A DNA stretch of 64,000 nucleotides from the NCBI GenBank assembly GCA_948474755.1, contig CAOLHI010001815.1:265065-329064 (forward strand). The letters are read 5' to 3'. Below the pieces are notes generated by a model. The model had not been told where the DNA came from, made no database searches, and saw only the letters and a list, made by a program, of their open reading frames with translations. The position numbers and the translations under genes are program-made. Of the stretch, positions 52,693 to 64,000 are shown piece by piece. The stretch's first letter is position 1; each line of letters opens with the position of its first letter. The stretch comes from Ctenosaura bakeri. Its lineage: Eukaryota > Chordata > Lepidosauria > Squamata > Iguanidae.

Positions 52693-55360
52693 GGTAACTA
52701 GAGCCCACTATGCTCCCCTCCCAAATAGCTAGAATACAATTATTCCCTGCCCCAACTGGCCACTTGGTTTGTTGCAGAAAGTTTTAAATACAATTAATTT
52801 TGCAAGCAAAGCAAATTATGTTTTGAGGGTTTTTTTTAAAGGAAGCCCCTACTGCCACTTCTTATTTCAAGTGTTTCAGGATGCAAACCCAAACCTCGAA
52901 CCTCACAAGTGATGTATACTCAAAAGTGGCAGAGTTTTAAGGCAGATTTAAGCCCAATGTTCCTCTGCCTTCATCCCACCAATCTCTTCCCCATGCCCTC
53001 ATTTTGCTTGGTCATTAGACCTACTCCACCTTGGGGGGAAAAAAAGTAAGAATTAACTTCTATGTACATCAAACAAGAGAAGAATTAAACCTCCATAACC
53101 CATTCTAGTCATTTTTTAAAAAATGAGTTGTATGATAAGCAGAAATGTCAATCAGCAGAAATACATCAATGGGTCTTTGTTTGCTTTGGCTATAGATGCC
53201 ATGCAAGTGGAGTAAAAGAGTTACTCTGGGATAAAATTAATTCTTGCAAATTAATTGTCAGAACCACCTTGAATGTGCCTGATCAATTCCAACTCCCTCA
53301 AAAGCTGATAAATCAATTAAACATGTTTTGCTGACTGTTTTTTGTTTAGCCTCTGCAAAAGAGATGGCTAAAAGTAAAAACATAATTGAGGCAAATTTAA
53401 TGGGATGATGCTCATTCATTATAGATCCCTTTGTGTAAAAAAAGAAGAAAAAAAGAAAAAGAAAGTGGGGAGAAAAAGACAAAGAAATTCCTCCAGTACT
53501 CCCCAAAAGCTATCACTTTATGGAAAAACAATTTTCTTTAATTTAACAATACTGTTCATCTTAACAGTTAATCCTAACTAATTAGCAACCTTATGCAAAA
53601 CATGATTTTAATCTGAAGATGAAACCAAGATAAAGATTCAGAATCTAGAGAAGCAATAAGCATCCCAGAGAGTCAGAGGTATGATTTCAAACCAAACCAG
53701 GTTTACAGGTGAATCATTTTTCCAAAGCTGGTGCCTACTACTGGCATGAACACTGGCAGTGGTAAAACTTCTCTTTCTGGAGCTTTCCAGACACCTCTGT
53801 AGAAGAGGTACCACTGCCTCCCTTAATCTCATCTCTACCAGTAGAGGGCAATGCCACCTCATTCCAGCTCCATTTCCAACTGGCTGTCTGAGAGGTTATG
53901 TTTGGTTTTTTTAAAGACTGAAATAATTCCAACAAACCGTGCAATAATAAAATAAATATATAATGCTAAAATCTGAATGTTATTTAATTGTATAAACCAC
54001 TAACAAACATGTTCATTATCACAGGTTTCTGCCATCTTCTGACTCTCTCATTTATCAGCTTTTGTCTTTGTAGCAATGTTTAAGATTACCGCAATCAGCA
54101 ATCATGTGTCAAGTCAACACACTGATGAGAATTTTTGACATCAAACACCTGTAGTGAAGATTCTACTACAGCAGAAAAGACATTGGAACAAAACATGCTT
54201 CATCGTGTAAAGGAACATTGCATGCAAACCCTTAGCACCTTTCTTTTCCATGGAAATAATTTCAAATATTTGGGGCATTTATGAAATAATTACAATGGTT
54301 AAAGTAAGATGAATTAGCAATCCAGGCACTGAAATATCTGTGTAATATTTATGGATCCAAAACACTATGATGGTGGTATGTCATACTGCAATAATAGGCA
54401 TGCTAAACAGAATATACTGAATGTGTGACTATATAGCCAATTCTTGATAACGTACTGTAAATATCACCAGAACAAAAATAAAATAAACCAATGCTTCACA
54501 TCATAAAGATGCACTATTTCAATTTTCAGGGGAAGATAAGAGAAGATAGACCACATCTGAGGAATCTAGTGAGCTCTTTGACATGAACTTTGCAACAGAA
54601 ATTATGTATCAGCTTGAGACATCATTAAGGTATACACCAAAACATTGTATTTTCCATTCAGCCTACAGCAAAGCAGCAGCAACTACTTTAAGAAGATACA
54701 GTGCATCTTTAAAAAGGTGACAAAATGGATTGGTTTCTGAATCTCCGGAAGTGAAAATAATTCTGGAAGGAAATGTTGTGAATGTAAATGAAAACAGAAT
54801 ACAAAGGAGAAAACTACCTTTAGGAAGTGAATATATATATGGCAGCCCTGAAAAAAAGACAGCAAAAGGAGAAAAACTGCTATGTTAGTAACGGGATAGG
54901 CAAAAGAAAGCCATAAATAATTAGTAGCAGAAACAAATAAGAAACAAATGCATTACAATAATGGCAGGAGCAATATACAGAGCACACAGACCCAAAAAAA
55001 CTGCATCAAAAAACTGCTCAGAGCCAGGGACATATCAGGGGGAGAAACAGCACCAGTAATCAGGAGCAGACACAATGCAGGATATTGCCCTTAAGCAAAA
55101 AAATAAAAACAAAAAAATAAAAATAAAATTAGCACCATTAATGAAGGAAGCAAAGCATCCTATCTGCATGAGCTGTCATTTACCTCCATATACAGCATCA
55201 CATGACAGTTGGACTCATTGACCAAGACAGTGTTCTTAGGCAATTATTGGGCTGCTATAAAGAATCCATCTGAGAAGAGTAATAAGTTTAATGAGGCTTG
55301 TATGCAAGAATATCTTGCGGATCTTTAGAGAAAATACAAATGAAGGGTGGAAAGGAATAT

Positions 55361-55553
55361 GACACGTATTTGACAGAGTGGTTTGAGAACTGGACCATGG
55401 TCTGGCAGACCAGGTTTGATTCCCCACTCAGCCATGGAAACACACTGGGTGACCCTAACTGTGTTACACATTCTCAGCCCCAGAAAACCCCATGATAGGG
55501 TCATGTCAGGGTTGCCACAAGTCGGAAATGACTTAAATGCACTCAACAACAGC
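55361..55553 (+). mobile_element. Sauria SINE, internally deleted
   Basis: Head ACAGAGTGGTTTGAGAACTG, box B-like CAGGTTTGATTCCCCAC, then CCCCATGATAGGGTCATGTC and tail GGAAATGACTTAAATGCACT. The middle of the body is missing. Confidence 0.85.
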
Positions 55554-55598
55554 ATATCTGAGTTAATGAAGTAAATGTGTTCTTGGGCTTTACTTAGT

Positions 55599-55806
55599 TA
55601 GCAGTTAGATTTCTATACTGCTTATCAGTGTGAAGCACTCCCTAAGTGGTTTACAATCTGTTTAGCTAACTGCCCCTAACAAGCTGGGTACTCACTTTAT
55701 CGACTATGGAAGGATGGAAGGATGAGTCAACCTGGAGCCCTGCAGGATCGAACTCACAATGTTGTGGCTGCAGTACTGGCATTTAACCACTGTGCCACCA
55801 GGGCTC
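55599..55806 (-). mobile_element. Second tRNA-derived SINE family
   Basis: On the minus strand GGTGGCACAGTGGTTAAATG (box A) and GTGAGTTCGATCCTGCAGG (box B) head a body with GTTGACTCATCCTTCCATCC. It ends GTATAGAAATCTAACTGC. The body does not match the Sauria SINEs, so it is a separate family. Confidence 0.75.
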
Positions 55807-57375
55807 ATTTAATGTACAGTGTGACTGAACTGTACTGCAGCAATACCACATCTCTCAGTTCATTTCACGGCCTCTGGCACTAGTGATGAGCTTTCCTCTC
55901 ACACAGTTATGTTACACAACATTTCATATTTTAGAAATGTTTATTGCTTTTACTTAATTCAGAAATGAAGAAAAAAGGAAAAGACATCCAATGGTCAAAA
56001 GAAAAGCTTTCCACCCAAACTGCCACACGTTGAATGGCAAAGTAGAACTGGGTAGTTCTATTCTAAACTATAGGGAATGAGGGCAAATGAGTGATCATTT
56101 CTGAACCTTTTTCTACATTCCAAATGGGACAAAAATCAAACTGACTTGGCAACAGTTGTGACAATTTCATAGAAAGCCACATTAAAAATAGGAACACTGC
56201 CACTTTATGCCTTGTTGAAGTCCACTTGTGTACTATTTGCTCACAGCTTCAGCCCTTCTAGTCAGAATACATACTATGTGAATTTTCTTCTGTCTGGTGT
56301 TATAGCATGTTACACAGTTTGCTTTCAAAAGGGCAAAAGAGATATTTAATGGCAGCTCTGAGTCATCTACCTCTTGTGAGGTGAAAACTGAGAAGTTTTA
56401 TTTATAGCTGTTATCTGTACTAACATAAAATGGTTCAGTCCTCTTCACATGAATGTTGGTTATAATATTTTAAACTAGTTTAAACAAAGCAGAGGCACAT
56501 CACATAAAGAAAGAGTGTCACTCTCTCCCCTAAACTTTCCTTTTTTTTAGTGCTTGGCTTGCTGTATTCCACAGGCACTGTTCTTTCATCATGGAGCAGC
56601 ACCTGTATGGGGGACAACAGACCTGCAATATGGCCACTCCACAATCCTTGCTTTTCTTGTCAGCTGCAGTAAAATGACTCATAGGTCACAACTATTTTTT
56701 TTTAATGTGCCTTTCCCTTTATCCCCTACTTAGTATAGCAGCTCAGTGCAACAGATGAAAGCAAAGATAGTGCTTTTGGCCATCATTAATGTCCTGGCCC
56801 ATTTCACGGTTCAAAAAGACCCAAACCTTGCGTGCATCTGGCTTCATTTTATTGTGTATACCTACTTGCCTGCCTGTGTTTTTCCACCTTCTCAGTCATG
56901 TACTACAAACGATATCCCTTCTATCTGTGATCAGTTTGGAACACTGTTTGTACCTAGTGTTAGATGCAAAGTAAATACATATTTCTAGCTCAAGGAAAGA
57001 ACATACTAGCCTCTTGTCATTTGGCATGGAGGCCAAGGGGCAGTGGAGGGTTGCACCTTGTGTCCTCCTGGCAAAGGAAGCCCAGCCATTACAGGAAGAT
57101 GAGTTTCAGGGAGCTTGTTGTACCTGTTCTGCAGACAGAATGCTCAGCTCCAACTGCAAACTGCCCTGGGACTGCAGGGTTTGAGGAAAACACAATCTGG
57201 ACTCTGCCATCAGCCAAAGGGCCATCAGACTGTATCTCTTGTTGCCCAAGAAGATCATGATGCTGCAAACAGATATTGATGAGAAGCCCATGAGCCAAAG
57301 TGCCACTGCTGTGAAGGAAACCCGCTTTGCCCCAGCTTCTCTTATGCCTGGTTTAGTTTATTACCATATTGCAGC

Positions 57376-57580
57376 TGTTGTTGTGTGCCTTCGTGTCATT
57401 CTCTGATACATGGAGATCTTAAGATGAGGTTTTCATGGCAGGATTTCATCAAGAGGGATTGCTTCTGAGGCTGAGAGTGTGTGACTTTTCCAAGGTCACC
57501 CAGTGGGTGAGGGGCAAATCCATTCCTGGTCGCTAGTGTCACAGTCCAACGTTCAAACTACTAGACCACACTGGCTCTCT
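57376..57580 (-). mobile_element. Sauria SINE
   Basis: Reversed tail TTGTTGTGTGCCTTCGTGTC, AAGGTCACCCAGTGGGTGAG and reversed head ACTACTAGACCACACTGGCT. Confidence 0.85.
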
Positions 57581-58998
57581 CATTACTATTACTATACAAG
57601 TGAACTGTACATTATTCTTAATCAATTCTGTAATGTAAATAAATGAATATATACGAAGCATTTGTGTTCTCATTCAACTCAAGAAATGCTACGAGGTCCC
57701 CTGCTATCATTCACCTATCTTTCTTTCCCCTTGTGGCTACATTTTGCTGGGATATGTTAACCTACCAGATTGCACTTGTTTGCATTTTGAAATATGCTTT
57801 TAGATAACATATTCTGGGTTTTGCCATTATTGTTCCCCATCATACTCAGTTAATGATGGCAAGAAAAATCTATAAATGTGCATCATCCTGAACACAATGT
57901 CTTTCTCAAAGATGAACATAATGTTGGCATAAGCAACCTCATATATTTTCTAGAATAAATTCCCAATACAAGCAGGTAATATGGCTTTTAATGTTTTACA
58001 TATATATTCATTATTTATACAACAACCTAGCAACTTTGCATCTTTTTCAAGCTGGAATAAAAGCTTTTGACTTTCCAGGAGAAAATATTCTCACCATTAT
58101 TGTTATAAGCAAAATATATTTTCTTTTTGTGAATAAACCAAGAACTTGTTTCACTAAATATTGTTACATTATTCTGTAGCTATCTTTCAATACTGATTCA
58201 TACTCATGCAGAATAAATGCTCCCAATTGAAACCATAAATGACAACGTATTCATTCAATTCATGTAGGATGCCAATGCCCACTAAGGACATATAACATAG
58301 AAAAAATGTTTACTGAAACTCCACTAAATTTCTGGCATTGTTACCTTACTAAGAACATTGAGATAACATCCCAGTAACTAAAATAGGCAACAATTTTAGT
58401 TATATTTGAGAAATGGGAAATTAAAGACTTGCTTTAAGAAAAACTCTAACTGTAACTGCTTTGGAGGCTTTGAATCTGTAACTGTAACTAATTTTTTTTT
58501 TGAAGGAGTTTTCTGATCTCTGTTTTTACATGACAGCTTTTTAGAGTTATCTTTTTTATTAGAAAGCACAAAGTTATATCAGACCAATGAACAGGAGAGC
58601 TCCTTCAAGTGCATGGCAGTGACCACGACCAGAGACTCCTGCTGCAGAAAGGTCTGGGAAGAGGTCCTTGACAATTTACTTTTGCCCCCGTACAAATAGA
58701 AAAAGCCATGAAGGTAGAGGGACTTGAATTTTTTTATATATATTAAAAAACAGCATTTCTGTGGCAGTCCAAATTACATCGAATGTGTTACAGCTACCCC
58801 AGGACAGAGGTACAGATCCCAACTATAAGCAAGAGACCAACCATTTCCTGGAAACACTTCTGTTTCCCCCTGTGGAAACTATTCAGTGCACCTTAAGATA
58901 ACTGCTTGAAGCCTGGAAGAAGAAAAAATTATAGCAGCTCTACCTCAGATGAGAGCAGTGGTTTCAGATTATTTTTCTGTACAGCATGCAAACTAGCA

Positions 58999-59099
58999 GA
59001 GCTTGGAAAAGTTCATCTTTTTAGATTACAAAGTCAGCGACCATGCTGGCTAGGGGCTTATTGGTGTTGTAGTCTGAAACAGCAATTTTTCCAAACTAG
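58999..59099. repeat. Palindromic MITE-like repeat
   Basis: The left end AGAGCTTGGAAAAGTTCATC pairs loosely with the right end CAGCAATTTTTCCAAACT, around a GACCATGCTGGCTAGGGGC core. The layout is typical of a common reptile palindromic repeat. Confidence 0.55.
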
Positions 59100-59682
59100 T
59101 TATTTTGGTAGCATCACATACTGCATGTCAAACAGTACCTGAAAACAATCCACCTGCCAACAGAACCAAAGCTGCTTGTAGAAGAGATTATCATTCCCTT
59201 CTGTCATGGCTTTCTCAGCAGAGTGAGGGGAAGGACCATCCAGAGAAGCTCTGAGTGCTACCAAGGGACAGCAATGGGAAATGAGTGGCAAAAAGAAGTC
59301 CCACTGAGCAAGCTGATATCTGCTGAGCAGACACAATTGGAGCCCGTGTTCTGTAATGATGTGCCATTCTGCTCCATCTGTATTTGAACATATACTTTGA
59401 ACAGGAAAATAAGCAAGCATTTAATCAGGATTTTGTGTGTTCTGAAATCTCACTAGGGAGGAGGGTTCTGAAAGTTCCAGTTTTCCTTTAAGGGGACAAA
59501 TGGCTAGTATCTAGCGCTTATGATTGGCTAGGAATATAGGCTTTCAAGTGTAAGCAAAAATAGTAGTGAACTCACAGAACCCAAGAAGAAAGGCTGAGTG
59601 GGCTCTCCAGCAGTCAAGGGCAAAGACGGCAATGTGGCAAATACCCTGCCCAGTCATTTGCCCCCTCTTTTGATTTACTTGG

Positions 59683-59736
59683 TGTCTCTCTCTCTCTCAC
59701 ACACACACATTCACACACACATTCTCTCTCTCTCTT
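59683..59736. repeat. Compound TC/CA microsatellite
   Basis: TCTCTCTCTCTC, then CACACACACA, CACACACACA and TCTCTCTCTCTC. Confidence 0.9.
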
Positions 59737-62700
59737 TTTACAGGTTACAAAAGCCTGCTTTTCCTCTGTTGCAGAATTTTTATTGAAAAGAAAGAGTCTT
59801 ATCTCACTGTACTGGAAGGATGACGTCCTGTGATTCTATTATAAGGCCAGGAACCAAAGCCCCTGGTTGGTCACTCAATAAATTCCACAGAAACAGTCAA
59901 AAAATGCTTACTTTACAAATCCAGAATTTATAGCAACATGGTTTCTGTTAAAGCTTTTAAGCTGTGAACACTCTACAAGTTTTGTGTATGTCTGCTAGCA
60001 TTTATCTGTGAAGCATGGCACAAAAGGAGACAATAACCTTGTCAAGAACTGTTAGGAAGATAGGTAAGGGGAAAAAACAAACAAATGACAGACAATGTAA
60101 TGGCTCTTTTTGTTAGGCTGTTGCTTTTCTGTGCATGTCCATTCAAAGTAAGGTCCTATCAACTCTGATGTTAATTTCTCTGTTAAGAATTGTGCACTGA
60201 TTAGCCAGAAATGAGAGTGATCATAGGTTTTTATACACATTTTCTTCTTAAAAATGCCAGAGCCAGTATCTGTTAAGTACGGAATGCAAACTAAATTTAC
60301 AAAGTGAACTTGGCCTATTACACAGATGGGAAATCAACTGAAGGTCCATAAACAAAGAATAATTTGAACATGTTCTGCACCTGTTGTGCTTGCTCCTCTA
60401 AGCAACTGTGTGTTCTGTGTCAGCTCCAGCTCTCATCTGGAACATTCGTGACTGTACCAAGTTCTTGCAAAAAGATCTCCTGGCCTGGCCTGGAAAACTC
60501 TACTCAAAATGCAGAAGGAGATTTTAATGACTGCACCCTCTAAACAATTATTCACAAGAGCTTCTACTCACCAAGCAACACAGTAAAAAACTAGTCACCT
60601 GCTACGTCACTGCAGAGCCTGCCTTGAAATGAGCAACCAATATTATCAGGTTCAAACAGTGCTGGCTACAGGACCAGAGTTGATGGGAGAGTTCATACTA
60701 GTGTGCATGCAAGCATTTATCTCCAGTAAAATGGCTCCTCCTCCTCCTCAATTAAACGCTCTCAGATGTAAAAAGAGAACACAAACTGCAGAACAGCCGT
60801 ACCCTTCAAGATCACCAGTACAAGTACAGTTTCCATGAGTCATTCTGAGCAACTGACCTATTAATTCCTAAATAAGACTAATGTCAGTTTGAACCAGACA
60901 ACCCAATATAAATAGGCAAACACATCAGTTTAATGCCAGTTACATATTACTTGCAAATGCAGTGTGGAGAGATATGCCAATCTCTGAAAATTCAAAGAAG
61001 CAGTTGCTTTAAGGTTAAACTACTTGTAATTTCATTGTTTACTTGATTAACTTGAGATACTGGGTCTTTTATACAAGAGGTTCTTCTCCCCTATCCTGCC
61101 ATCCACTATCACTGTAATGGAAATAGTGGCTTTATATCCAGTTATAATGCTGCATGTTTACAGAAAACTGTCATGTTTTAATGCTGCACAAGCACTGGCA
61201 TTCTAAAGAAGTCCAAAATCTCAAAGATACATGAGCATTTCCAATATTGCACTAGTCTACTGTTAATAGAACTGATAAAAAAAAACCTCTTCCTTAAAAA
61301 TCATGAGAAGCAGGTCAAAATATACTTTGGAAATAACATGAACGTCTTTAAAAATCTACATCCATATGAACCTATCCATATGCTAAAGCTCATTCTTAGC
61401 CCTTCTTGCTAGTCTGCCATCAAATTGTATAAAGTTGGTTGGCAGTAGACTTCTCCATGGCTTTACAACTGCCTCCATCTGTTATTAGTTTAAAGATTAT
61501 TTTTTAAAAAATTATATATTTTTTGGCTCTTGACTGAAAAGTTTTCATTACATATACTGCTTTTGTGAATGACTCATTCCTTGGTTTGTAATTAATTTAT
61601 GATTTTATGAACTTGTTAAACCGATATAGAATTATATGTTTTATATTATAAGCTGCACTGTACACTGCCCTTTAAAATCTAGGTTTTGTACAACCCACTA
61701 CTTCAAAAGTACCTAGCAATGAAGCAGTATTCAACATGCACCACATCCAGAATACAACGATAATGAGCCATGGAAAAGCTTATGCACTGTTTCATTGTTT
61801 TAAACTATTCAGAAACCACAAATATATTGTGGATCAGAAAAAAAATTTACAGTTGAAGGAAAAAGTATTATTATGAGAATAAGTGAAGTTATAGAAGGAA
61901 AACTATGCTAGAACTATGTCTGTGTCCAGAAACACTCAGTTTTCTTTGGAAGCAAAACCATAGTGAAGCTCCTTTAGTGGAGCTTCCGTAGTATTGTCAG
62001 ACTACAGGAACAAGATAATAGCTTCCAGCTAGATTAAATCATGGCTTCCATGTTCTGGTTTGTTCATGCTTTCTAAGTCAGAATGGAAACAGACCGCTAT
62101 GGTTAATTACAAATTACAGGCTTGCTTCTACACACACCAAGAAAAACAGTGACTGTATGGGGATGCATACAGTTCATCCATATCTCAGTTTATAAAGACA
62201 CCATTTAATTGCTCAAAAGCAGTTTATGAAACTACTATCCTCAAGAAATATTTCCTAAATTCCTTCACTCAATAATGTCCTTTGATCTTCTTCATCATTT
62301 TTTACTATTTCTGGTCCCCTTTCCAAACCAATTTCTCTCAGTATCCCCATTCAGGCCTTGCTCAGAATTTTTTTCTCTGCACCACTTTTCCCAATATTTC
62401 TTTGAGATCTTTCTCAAAATCATATTCTTCATGCTATCTGCCACATCTTCCTTCTCTCTTCACATGCTTCTTCCCTTTCTCATATCTTTCCTCTAGCTTC
62501 TTCTTCCCATCTACACCATTGCTCTTACAAGTTAAGACAATAGCAAAAAAAAAAAAATGAAATACACAATTAAAAACACCCATGCCAGCTCTCAAGTAAA
62601 GGTGACTAAGAACAAACAGCGAAGTAGAAAGGTTACTACTGAAAGGGTAAATCTTAGTTATCCAGCAATATTGCAAAGGCAAAAACAGATGGCAGTGCTA

Positions 62701-63118
62701 AAACGGAGGTAATAGCCTTCCTATGAATAACATGTCAGACAGGCAAAAGAAAATGAATTCCAGATGGGATTCTTACATATTCTGTAGCAAACAATTATTA
62801 GAGAAAATTTCTGAAAGGAGGGAACTGAATCCTTAAGATATAGTACTTACAACTTTGCTGTTAAGAGAACTATAACTTCTAATATTGTTCTTTAACTGTT
62901 GAATCTTAAATTCTACTGCTGTGCACATAACACTGGAACAAAAACTGTGCAAACCAATATGGGATTAAAAGAGACAGTGAAAATCCAGGAAGATTAGTAG
63001 ATGTGCTGCATGGTGAAAATGGCATAGGAATCCACTGCTTTATCTGCTGAAGAAAGTTCAATGTCAGGATTACTGCATTTTAGACTACACACTGTCCAAC
63101 ACATGTTTATATTCTCAC

Positions 63119-63215
63119 CTCAAACTTCTGTCTCAGTTCAGCATTTCCGTCCTCATCAGCTTCTGGTATTGGGACATTATAATACTCGCCCTCTTCCTGG
63201 TTGAGTAGTTTGTAC
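63119..63215 (-). CDS. PRKCA: PRKCA exon 8: end of C2 domain into V3 hinge
   Basis: 97 nt: one base completing W274, then 32 codons (275-306) reading [20 protein letters not shown] and ending ELRQKFE. This is the last strand of the C2 domain and the start of the V3 hinge that links the regulatory and catalytic halves and is cleaved by proteases in the active enzyme. Acceptor AG is at 63217-63216 and donor GTGAG starts at 63118. Against remembered human the changes are G293A, E296D and M299A, all at the C2/hinge boundary where conservation is weak. It is followed by a 26 kb intron, the longest complete intron in the window. Confidence 0.97.
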
Positions 63216-63988
<773 letters not shown>

Positions 63989-64000
63989 CTATTTTGATAA

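Larger units (their letters stand above)
37032..63118 (-). other. PRKCA: PRKCA intron 8 (26.1 kb)
   Basis: Between the hinge exons 8 and 9. No conserved coding exon was found inside on either strand; the open frames are short and carry no recognisable domain. It contains the listed 5S-Sauria copy, a pogo-like element, hAT elements, MITEs, a Helitron-like nest, SINEs and microsatellites. The stretches 38.6-44.4 kb, 46.0-47.1 kb, 48.6-50.2 kb, 52.7-55.3 kb, 55.8-57.3 kb, 57.6-58.9 kb and 59.8-63.1 kb are AT-rich sequence in which I see nothing identifiable beyond poly-A/T runs. Confidence 0.85.

Overview
The window is vertebrate nuclear DNA, most likely from a squamate reptile and plausibly an iguanian lizard. 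It carries many tRNA-headed and 5S-headed Sauria-type SINEs, CR1/L2-like LINE tails ending in the typical GATTCTATGA motif, hAT and pogo-like DNA transposons, and AT-rich long introns. I cannot name the species.

The only protein-coding gene I can support is PRKCA (conventional protein kinase C alpha), on the minus strand. Eleven consecutive coding exons run from 63962 down to the stop codon at 18583. They total 1333 nt and keep one reading frame across ten GT-AG introns. In human numbering (recalled, not aligned here) they cover residues 230-672: the last part of the Ca2+-binding C2 domain, the V3 hinge, the complete kinase domain with its catalytic residues, and the C-terminal tail with turn motif, hydrophobic motif and PDZ ligand. 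By exon sizes they should be exons 7-17 of 17. The N-terminus, both C1 domains and the start of C2 lie beyond position 64000.

Region by region: 1 to about 9270 is gene-free DNA downstream of PRKCA, holding SINEs, a CR1 tail, a minisatellite, a possible solo LTR and a palindromic MITE. About 9270-18582 is the inferred 3'UTR. It ends at a good AATAAA signal and contains a MIR-like CORE-SINE in the sense direction, an antisense CR1 LINE of about 1.5 kb, a MITE, a pogo-like element and a TG microsatellite. 18583-37031 holds exons 9-17, separated by introns of 0.9-4.3 kb. 37032-63118 is a 26 kb intron with most of the repeat content, including a three-layer nest (a hAT in a MITE in a Helitron-like element). 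63119-63962 holds exons 7 and 8, with a perfect 12-bp inverted repeat and a 12-bp tandem triplication in the small intron between them.

I found no sign of an undescribed multi-gene system. The observations most worth a second look are the MIR-like SINE inside the PRKCA 3'UTR, a family of near-perfect hairpin MITEs with 3-bp target duplications, and the nested Helitron/MITE/hAT block. Repeat family names are assigned by eye, and their boundaries are approximate unless a terminal repeat or target duplication is stated.
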